A stretch of DNA of 64,000 nt from Buttiauxella gaviniae. GTDB lineage: Bacteria > Pseudomonadota > Gammaproteobacteria > Enterobacterales > Enterobacteriaceae. The stretch covers positions 248,001 to 312,000 of the forward strand of contig NZ_JBFMVT010000002.1 in the NCBI RefSeq assembly GCF_040786275.1, read 5' to 3'. The notes beneath the pieces are model-generated. The model ran no database searches, was not told where the DNA came from, and saw nothing but the letters and a program-made list of their open reading frames with translations. The stretch's first letter is position 1, and each line of letters starts with the position of its first letter. Shown piece after piece: positions 58,266 to 64,000 of this stretch. A program made the translations under genes and the position numbers.

Positions 58266-59402
58266 TTAGCTGTGTGAAGTGCGATTGATCGCGGTTTTAA
58301 GCTCTTCAAAGCGGCGCGAGCCTTCCGTGTATCCCCACGCGGCCACTAACTCGGCTTTGCTGGGGATATTTGTCGCCTCACCGCCGCCCTGAATAACCGC
58401 TTTCGCCGCCTGCACTTGTTTGCTCAGGCTCTGGCGCAACGCTTTTAACTCCAGCGGATTCATGGCGCTGGCCTGTAACCCAAAGACCGAGCTTCCTTTC
58501 ACCGCCTGGGCAATCGTTTGTGCCGTCTGTTTCGCGCCTGGCAGATGCTGAAGCCCAAGAGCCGAAAAAACGCCGCTGCTAATCACGCTGTCGTCGAAAG
58601 GAATCGAACCATTTTCGTGGCGAATAATCGCTTTGCTTAACGCGCTCAGTACGGAGGGCGCGGTGAGATCAAGCCGTTCATGGGGAGAAACGCCCAGCGC
58701 CTGGCTCACCTTGCGAATGTAGGCCGAGGTGTCGTTATTGTCCTGTGCGGGTGCCCAGCGTGAAATCACTTTGCTGATGGTATCCAGGCCACGGCGATGA
58801 TAGGAAAGCAGGTTCATGCCCAACGCACGAATCCCGTGTTCCGGCGATGAAAATGTCGCAAAACGCCCGTCATTACCCGTTTGCCCCTGCCACTCAAAAA
58901 GCTCGCTGGCTTCCAGATTGCCGGGATTGTTATTCCGGATGCCGCGAATATTGCCCGCATCGGCGGCGCGCGCGGTCAAACCGTGCTCGCGAACCTGCTG
59001 GGTTGCAGGGCGCGACGTCGTCTGGACACTTTCATTCCACGGCTTACCGGTGCGGCTATTTTTACGCAGCGACAGGCGCTTCATCAGCGCGATCTGTTTT
59101 TCGCTCCAGCCCTGGCTTCTGGCGAATTTAACCAGTTGTTCGAGCGTGGGTGTGGTGGAGGCTGGAGCCGCCTGACGTGTGGTTTCCGAGCGAGGCGCAG
59201 GCGCGGCCAGTTTGACCTCTTCGGTCTGCTGCTTTTGTGAAGCCGAAAGCGCCTGCTGAAAAGAGGCGCTATTTGCGGGCGCGTTACTGGCAGTTTTCAC
59301 CGCGTCTGCGGTACTCGCCTGCGCGGTCGCCACCGGTTTTTCCGTGACTGCCTGGCCGACGTTTTTATGCTGACGGTAATAATACTGGGCAATAACCGAC
59401 AT
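58266..59402 (-). CDS. Lysozyme-fold-like protein encoded after lafU
   Basis: 378-residue protein I cannot name. Residues 1-90 are low-complexity (Ala, Thr, Gln), including SFQQALSASQ. About 85-120 is basic. Residues 153-265 (GIRNNNPGNLE, WQGQTGNDGRFATFSSPEHGIRAL, ISRWAPAQDNNDTSAYI) resemble the phage structural/lytic P5-type domain. The C-terminal 100 residues are helical. No signal peptide. It lies 65 bp after lafU on the same strand, so export by the flagellar apparatus and wall remodelling for lateral flagella is a possible role (inference). Confidence 0.7.
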   Translation of the reverse strand: MSVIAQYYYRQHKNVGQAVTEKPVATAQASTADAVKTASNAPANSASFQQALSASQKQQTEEVKLAAPAPRSETTRQAAPASTTPTLEQLVKFARSQGWSEKQIALMKRLSLRKNSRTGKPWNESVQTTSRPATQQVREHGLTARAADAGNIRGIRNNNPGNLEASELFEWQGQTGNDGRFATFSSPEHGIRALGMNLLSYHRRGLDTISKVISRWAPAQDNNDTSAYIRKVSQALGVSPHERLDLTAPSVLSALSKAIIRHENGSIPFDDSVISSGVFSALGLQHLPGAKQTAQTIAQAVKGSSVFGLQASAMNPLELKALRQSLSKQVQAAKAVIQGGGEATNIPSKAELVAAWGYTEGSRRFEELKTAINRTSHS

Positions 59403-59467
59403 GAGTTCCTCTCAAAATACACCGGCGGCTCCTTGATGCCGCCGGAAAAGCAAAATGCACGCGCGCT

Positions 59468-60394
59468 TTACGGAGCAGGCGTAGCCGGAGCCACAGGTTT
59501 CACCACGTCCACACCGTGCGTACCAAAGAATTGATACAGCGAATCGGCGGCGGCGTGGGTCAGCACCATAATTTCAATGCGCCGGTTAGCGGCACTGAGC
59601 GGTTGATCGGGCTTGAGCAACATGCGGTCAGCCATCGCGTTGACCTGGATAACTTTGTCTTTCATCATTCCGCCCTGCTCTAACGCAATACGTGCCGCTA
59701 AGGCGCGGTCGCCGGATAAGTTCCAGTTGTTATAGCGCGTCTGATCCCGATACATGGACGAATCCGTGTGGCCGGTAATAATGACTTTGTTATTAATTTT
59801 GTTGAACACGGGGGCTAACTGCGTCAGTAAACGCTGGAAGAACGGCGTCAAAATCGCGCTACTGCGCTGGAACATTTCCCGCTTCTGATCGTCCTGAATC
59901 AGGATGCGTAACCCCTGGGGCACAATTTCCATCTCAAGGTTGGACTGCGCATCAAAGGCTTTGGTGATTTCCATAATCACCCGCGCCAGTTCAACCATCT
60001 CCTGCTGCGAGCGTTTATTTACATCTTCCAGCGTTTGCGCCGACTGGCTCGCCTGGTCCAGTTGTTCAAGCTGGCGGGTTAGATCTTCCGTGCTCTGCTC
60101 GCCCCCCTGCATGCCGGGCATAATCATATTCGGGCCGTTAATCGCTTTCCCGCCGGATGAGAGCGGCGAGACGACCATGCCATCAAAAATAGATTCGCCC
60201 GTAAGCCTTGCGACCACCTCTTTACGCTCTTCTTCAGTCACCGAACTCATGATCCACAGCACCATAAACAGCGCCATCATCGCGAGCGTGAAATCGGCAA
60301 ACGCCACTTTCCACGCCCCACCGTGGGGCGCGTGATGCTCGCGGCGTGAAGCCCGCTTAATAATGGTGGTATGCGCTTGTTTCTTGCTACGCAT
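59468..60394 (-). CDS. lafU: Lateral flagellar motor protein LafU (MotB-like)
   Basis: Stator protein of 308 residues. A single transmembrane helix (about 30-52, AFADFTLAMMALFMVLW) carries the ion-binding Asp 34. The C-terminal OmpA-like peptidoglycan-binding domain includes ITGHTDSSMYRD and NRRIEIMVL. ATG 60394 overlaps the lafT stop (TGATG); a TTG one codon upstream is rejected. In E. coli Flag-2 clusters lafU is the last gene. Confidence 0.92.
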   Translation of the reverse strand: MRSKKQAHTTIIKRASRREHHAPHGGAWKVAFADFTLAMMALFMVLWIMSSVTEEERKEVVARLTGESIFDGMVVSPLSSGGKAINGPNMIMPGMQGGEQSTEDLTRQLEQLDQASQSAQTLEDVNKRSQQEMVELARVIMEITKAFDAQSNLEMEIVPQGLRILIQDDQKREMFQRSSAILTPFFQRLLTQLAPVFNKINNKVIITGHTDSSMYRDQTRYNNWNLSGDRALAARIALEQGGMMKDKVIQVNAMADRMLLKPDQPLSAANRRIEIMVLTHAAADSLYQFFGTHGVDVVKPVAPATPAP

Positions 60395-61257
60395 CAACCT
60401 TCACCAATCAGTTCGTTTACCCAGCCATCAAGCGTGGCGAAGGTCGGTTTGGTATCCATCGGCAGCATTTTGCGCCCGGCATCTACCGCCAGCAGCGTCG
60501 GCTTTCCAGCGACCTGATTCACCAGCACGGTACGCACGCACTCAAGCCCGGCCATCTGCTTTTTCGTCTGCTGCTCCATGGCGTTAGCGAGTGGGTCAAG
60601 CAGGCAGTAACAGATAAAGACCCCGAGGAAGGTTCCCACCAGCGCCGCCGCCACTTTCACGCCGACAATCGCAATGGAGCCGTCGATAGATTGCATGGTG
60701 ATGATGATGCCAAGCACCGCCGCACAGATACCAAACCCAGGCATCGCTTCCGCCGTACGCTGCATAGAACGGGACGGACGCAGCAGTTCTTCTTCCATCG
60801 CGCCCAGCTCCTGCTCCAGAATACCTTCCAGTTCGTGCTCGTTAATCTTGCCCATCGCCATTAAACGGAAGTTATCGGAGATAAATGTAATCAGCGCGTG
60901 GTCTTCCAGCACCAGCGGGTATTTGAGGAACAAATCGCTCTTTTCCGGGACTTCGATATGTTCATCCAGCACTTTCAGACCGCCGTCCTGAACCAGCTCC
61001 AGCAGTTCATAAAGCAGCATCAGCAACTGACGCTGATATTCAGCGGTATAGCTATTTTTGCGCATGGCGCTTTTGACTTGTCGCCACATCTCGATTAATA
61101 CCGGCTTCGGGTTCGCCAGCACCAGCGCCCCGACCCCGGCACCAATAATAATCAACAGTTCGCCCGGCACCCAAAATGCGGCCAGCCGTCCACCAGACTC
61201 CAGAAAGCCGCCCACTACACAGCCAAAAATGATCAATAGTCCTAGTAATTTTTGCAT
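60394..61257 (-). CDS. lafT: Lateral flagellar motor protein LafT (MotA-like)
   Basis: Stator subunit of 287 residues with four transmembrane helices. A large cytoplasmic loop (about 65-165) contains the charged rotor-contact segment (LLRPSRSMQRTAEAMPGFGI). The MotA-family GTFLGVFICYCLLDPLANAME follows. It pairs with LafU to drive the lateral flagellar rotor. It begins 7 bp after lafS. Confidence 0.93.
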   Translation of the reverse strand: MQKLLGLLIIFGCVVGGFLESGGRLAAFWVPGELLIIIGAGVGALVLANPKPVLIEMWRQVKSAMRKNSYTAEYQRQLLMLLYELLELVQDGGLKVLDEHIEVPEKSDLFLKYPLVLEDHALITFISDNFRLMAMGKINEHELEGILEQELGAMEEELLRPSRSMQRTAEAMPGFGICAAVLGIIITMQSIDGSIAIVGVKVAAALVGTFLGVFICYCLLDPLANAMEQQTKKQMAGLECVRTVLVNQVAGKPTLLAVDAGRKMLPMDTKPTFATLDGWVNELIGEG

Positions 61258-61264
61258 TGCTGTC

Positions 61265-61963
61265 TCACTGCGCTATGGCATCTTTAATTTTTTGGGTGAT
61301 TTTCTTATTCAACTGGCAAATCCTGGCCTCGGTGAGATCCAGCACCAGGGCAATCTCTTTGAGGCTCATTTCATGCTGATAGTAGAGGCTCAGGATAATT
61401 TGCTCGCGTTCATCCAGCCCGGCGAGTGCCGCGCGCAATGAATCGCTGATAATGATTTCGTCTTCCAGATTGCGGCTGTTAAAGCTGAAATCTGAATCCG
61501 TGGTGAGAAGATCGTCAAGGCTATGCAGCGCACTTGCGCTGTCGAGCAGCAGATACTCCTGATACTCTTCGGCGGTGATCGCAAGATGTTGTTTTATCTC
61601 TTCGAAATCCACATCTTTGCCCAGTTTGCGGCTGAGTTCTCGAATGGCATCATTGAGCTTGTGCGCTTTCTGGCGCAGCCGGCGCGGACGCCAGTCCAGC
61701 ACGCGCAATTCATCAAGAATCGAGCCGCGGATCCTTTGCGCTGCAAACGCGGCGAACTGTTCATCCGGCTTGCCGTAACGGCGAAGCGAGCTAAGCAGAC
61801 CCATCAGGGCGATCTGCTGCATATCTTCGCTGTCGATAACGCTCTGCGCCTGCCAGGCGAGCTGTTTTACAACCCGCTTAACCAGCGGGAGATATTGTGA
61901 AACGTAGCGCGACTCTTCCGCAGGCGTTAACGTTTCACTGGAGATAAAGGTGCTGCATTCCAT
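61265..61963 (-). CDS. lafS: Lateral flagellar sigma factor LafS (sigma-28 type)
   Basis: FliA-type sigma factor of 232 residues. Region 2 is YLPLVKRVVKQLAW to AAQRIRGSILDELRVLDW (about 25-90), and region 4 is LSLYYQHEMSLKEIALVLDLTEARICQLNKKI (about 190-221). It would direct late lateral-flagellin genes. It lies between the FliL-like and MotA-like genes, the Flag-2 order lafF-lafS-lafT-lafU. Confidence 0.93.
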   Translation of the reverse strand: MECSTFISSETLTPAEESRYVSQYLPLVKRVVKQLAWQAQSVIDSEDMQQIALMGLLSSLRRYGKPDEQFAAFAAQRIRGSILDELRVLDWRPRRLRQKAHKLNDAIRELSRKLGKDVDFEEIKQHLAITAEEYQEYLLLDSASALHSLDDLLTTDSDFSFNSRNLEDEIIISDSLRAALAGLDEREQIILSLYYQHEMSLKEIALVLDLTEARICQLNKKITQKIKDAIAQ

Positions 61964-61983
61964 TGTGCGTTCCTTTCCGATCG

Positions 61984-62475
61984 TTACTGCAACAACATTT
62001 TGCTAATGATCACATCGTTAAATGGCATCTCGTTTTTGAGCTGTTTAAAGCGCTCGCGATAGGCATTCATCAATTCATCGTGTAAATCATTCACGCTCAG
62101 GGTACGAACCAGGGCGTAATCCTTTTCGGTTAATAGTGCGACGGTGGCCCCGCGAATCGCCGGGATCATCATCTCAGTTTGTTTTACCGCGTCCTCGGTG
62201 GCAGCCGTTAAGGCCAGTTCGAGCAACATGTAGCGCTCTTTGCCACCGTCATTTTTCAGGGTGATCATGATGTTGTTAATTTCAACAAACAGCACCTGAG
62301 TCTCTTCTTCTGACGAAGAAAACATCTCTTTGACTTTTTGCCAGGATGACGGCGCGGGTACCGCTTCAGGTTCAGCGGCTTGCGTCGGTTGTGCAAAGTG
62401 CATCGTTCCCATCACGGCCAGCACAGAAGAGATAAGGGCGATTGCCAAAGCCATCGAAAAGGTTTTAATCGTCAT
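61984..62475 (-). CDS. lafF: FliL-like lateral flagellar protein LafF
   Basis: FliL-family basal-body-associated protein of 163 residues, with one N-terminal membrane helix (about 5-28) and a periplasmic domain (EINNIMITLKNDGGKERYMLLELAL). ATG 62475 is preferred to an in-frame TTG at 62487, which directly abuts the AAGAAG ribosome site. It lies 16 bp after the hook-length gene. Confidence 0.88.
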   Translation of the reverse strand: MTIKTFSMALAIALISSVLAVMGTMHFAQPTQAAEPEAVPAPSSWQKVKEMFSSSEEETQVLFVEINNIMITLKNDGGKERYMLLELALTAATEDAVKQTEMMIPAIRGATVALLTEKDYALVRTLSVNDLHDELMNAYRERFKQLKNEMPFNDVIISKMLLQ

Positions 62476-62491
62476 AGTGTTAGTCAACTTC

Positions 62492-63550
62492 TTATACTGT
62501 CATCAAAATAGATTTATCATCCCGCGAGCGCGTATCGCGCGCGGTGTCCTGCTGTTCATTCGCCAGAATCATTTCACTTTCGCGGCCGGATTGTTGCTGG
62601 CGCTGGCCCGGCTGTTGCTGCTGCGTTTGGTTTGATAAATGGACATCCACATCAACAAAATGCTGCTCGGTTAACGCCTGGCGCAGTTCGTTGCTCACCT
62701 GCTGTAACGCGCGGTAAACATCCCCCTGCCCGGCATTGATTTGTACCTGGATTTTCCCGGCTTCGATCTGCACGGCAATTTCAATGCGCCCCATATCAGG
62801 TGGATCAAGACGGATCGTCGCGTGTTGAATTTGGTTATTGATCTGCAAATTCAGGCGCTCGCCGAGTGCGTGTTGAAGCTGAGTGGAAAGCTCCTGCCCG
62901 CTGCGGTCTGCACGAATCGGGGCGTTGACCTGAACATGTGGCTGCCCGGCCGAGATCACCGGCACATTTCCCGCGGGCGTGGCGTTTATCCCGGCGATGC
63001 GCAGTGAATCTGCCGTAGCCGGTTTCAGCGTTGTTTTCGGGAGCGCTAACTCAGCGTGTTCAGGCGCAGGCGCCTCAGTATGCCGATTCGCCACCACTGA
63101 CGGCGGCACCACGCCTGATGTTTCAGGCGCAGAACGTTCCGCTTTTTCCGTCAAAGCAAGGGCATGTGCCTTATGGGATACAGGCACTTCAACGGCAACC
63201 GCTTCAACCGCAACGGGCGCTGCAGAACTTATCAGCACCGGGACATCTCTGTTTACCAGGGAAGCCAAAAATTGCTGTGCCATCTGTTGCACCTGCTCTT
63301 CGGGCAGCTCAGGCAACAGCGCTTCAAATGCGCTCTCTTCTTGCGCGATATCCACCGGTTCTTGCGGCGTGAGAGACGCAGACCCGGTGGCTACCAGCAG
63401 TTCTTCAAACAGCATTTCGCTGGTATTTGCACCCGCCGTTTCATCGACAACCTGCAACGTAGCCGTCGCCGGAGCCACCAGCGTATGCAACTGCGTTGAC
63501 TGCGGTAAATTGCCCGAATCCGAGGCGGAAAAAGCGAGGAAGTCACTCAT
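62492..63550 (-). CDS. lafE: FliK-like hook-length control protein LafE
   Basis: Exported molecular ruler of the lateral hook, 352 residues. The first 220 residues are low-complexity (Ala, Pro, Val, Glu). The conserved FliK C-terminal domain begins about 235: LNLQINNQIQHATIRLDPPDMGRIEI and QVSNELRQALTEQHF. The tail is Gln-rich. ATG 63550 overlaps the LafD stop by 8 bp, favoured over the frame from 63589. Confidence 0.9.
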   Translation of the reverse strand: MSDFLAFSASDSGNLPQSTQLHTLVAPATATLQVVDETAGANTSEMLFEELLVATGSASLTPQEPVDIAQEESAFEALLPELPEEQVQQMAQQFLASLVNRDVPVLISSAAPVAVEAVAVEVPVSHKAHALALTEKAERSAPETSGVVPPSVVANRHTEAPAPEHAELALPKTTLKPATADSLRIAGINATPAGNVPVISAGQPHVQVNAPIRADRSGQELSTQLQHALGERLNLQINNQIQHATIRLDPPDMGRIEIAVQIEAGKIQVQINAGQGDVYRALQQVSNELRQALTEQHFVDVDVHLSNQTQQQQPGQRQQQSGRESEMILANEQQDTARDTRSRDDKSILMTV

Positions 63551-63860
63551 TAACCACCTGCCCCTCTTCCTGGTCCATAAACACGGCATAGGAGAGTGCC
63601 CCTTCGCGCTGATTGCGCTGCTGGAGCATCTCTTTGCTTAATTCATCCCGTTTATGGCGCACCATTTGATGGACGTAGCTATGAACTTGCTGAAGCGTTC
63701 TCATCGCTTCACGCTTTTGATCAGAGATCTCACGTCCATGCATGCTGACCAGCGAGGCGGCAATGTCGCTATCCAACTGTTGGATTCTTTCCCAGTCTTG
63801 ACGCTTGCCCGCCGCGGCGAGCGCCCGCGTCTGCCAGTCAAGTAACTGCAAATCATCCAT
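63543..63860 (-). CDS. lafD: FliT-like lateral flagellar chaperone LafD
   Basis: Small, mostly helical, charged protein of 105 residues, like the FliT-type chaperones encoded after FliS. No strong catalytic motif. Its start overlaps the LafC (FliS) stop by 8 bp, and its stop overlaps the lafE start. Assignment rests on gene order (lafC-lafD-lafE) more than on sequence. Confidence 0.75.
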   Translation of the reverse strand: MDDLQLLDWQTRALAAAGKRQDWERIQQLDSDIAASLVSMHGREISDQKREAMRTLQQVHSYVHQMVRHKRDELSKEMLQQRNQREGALSYAVFMDQEEGQVVNE

Positions 63861-64000
63861 GGCGTTTACCCATTTCGTCCCAGCCTTCGCGCAGTTCGGT
63901 CAGAATGGTTTCCACTTCTTCAATGGCGGCGACGGACAAATTATTGCTGCCGTCATACAGGCGATAGACGCAGTAGTCGTACAAATTGGCGAGATTTTTT
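63853..64000 (-). CDS. lafC: FliS-like lateral flagellin chaperone LafC (partial)
   Basis: The last 48 codons of a FliS homologue run off the right edge: NLANLYDYCVYRLYDGSNN, then an acidic helix ending in REGWDEMGKRHG. NLYDY-like text and the final helix are FliS-typical. It would chaperone lateral flagellin. The rest of the Flag-2 cluster must lie to the right. Confidence 0.85.
   Translation of the reverse strand, partial: KNLANLYDYCVYRLYDGSNNLSVAAIEEVETILTELREGWDEMGKRHG

Overview
The window is chromosomal DNA of a member of the Enterobacteriaceae. Gene content and protein sequences follow the E. coli 22-24 min backbone closely (csg, ycdZYX, ghrA, serX, phoH, efeUOB, putPA, rutR, ymdF, wrbA, yccJ, agp). 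Several blocks placed differently from E. coli K-12 point to a relative such as Buttiauxella, Enterobacter, Kluyvera or Lelliottia; I cannot fix the genus from sequence alone.

Layout. 1-13381 (minus): a 16-gene aryl polyene (ape) pigment operon, apeC to apeR, cut by the left edge. 13596-18621: ymdA and the two divergent curli operons, csgBAC (minus) and csgDEFG (plus). 18674-21612 (minus): ghrA-ycdX-ycdY-ycdZ. 21819-22770: two identical tRNA-Ser(GGA) genes interleaved with three 126-bp RtT-like repeats, each ending in a copy of the tRNA 3' end. 22821-31150: a divergent acrS-type repressor and an RND efflux operon with two AcrB/AcrF-type pumps flanking one AcrE-type adaptor. 31203-36569 (minus): the chbBCARFG chitobiose operon, with an ERIC element between chbR and chbF and a ChiX-pairing site between chbB and chbC. 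36834-37622: phoH. 38419-43462: an orphan T6SS module made of vgrG, a LysM plus lysozyme-fold effector and two tandem paralogous periplasmic (probable immunity) proteins, AT-rich after the vgrG core. 43621-46930: intact efeUOB. 47104-52988: putP/putA. 53099-55481: an LprI-like secreted protein, rutR without the rut operon, an EamA transporter and ymdF. 55945-58093: wrbA, yccJ, agp. 58266-64000 (minus): the distal end of a Flag-2 lateral flagellar cluster (lafC, lafD, lafE, lafF, lafS, lafT, lafU) plus a downstream lysozyme-fold-like gene.

How it fits together. Much of the window concerns the cell surface: aryl polyene pigment, curli, efflux, lateral flagella and an antibacterial T6SS effector. 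The rest is nutrient scavenging: chitobiose, proline, ferrous iron and glucose-1-phosphate. The aryl polyene operon lies directly beside curli, joining two extracellular-matrix traits. The candidates most worth follow-up are the tRNA-Ser/RtT-like array, the double-pump acr operon, the VgrG-effector-double-immunity module and the lysozyme-fold-like gene at the end of the lateral flagellar operon.
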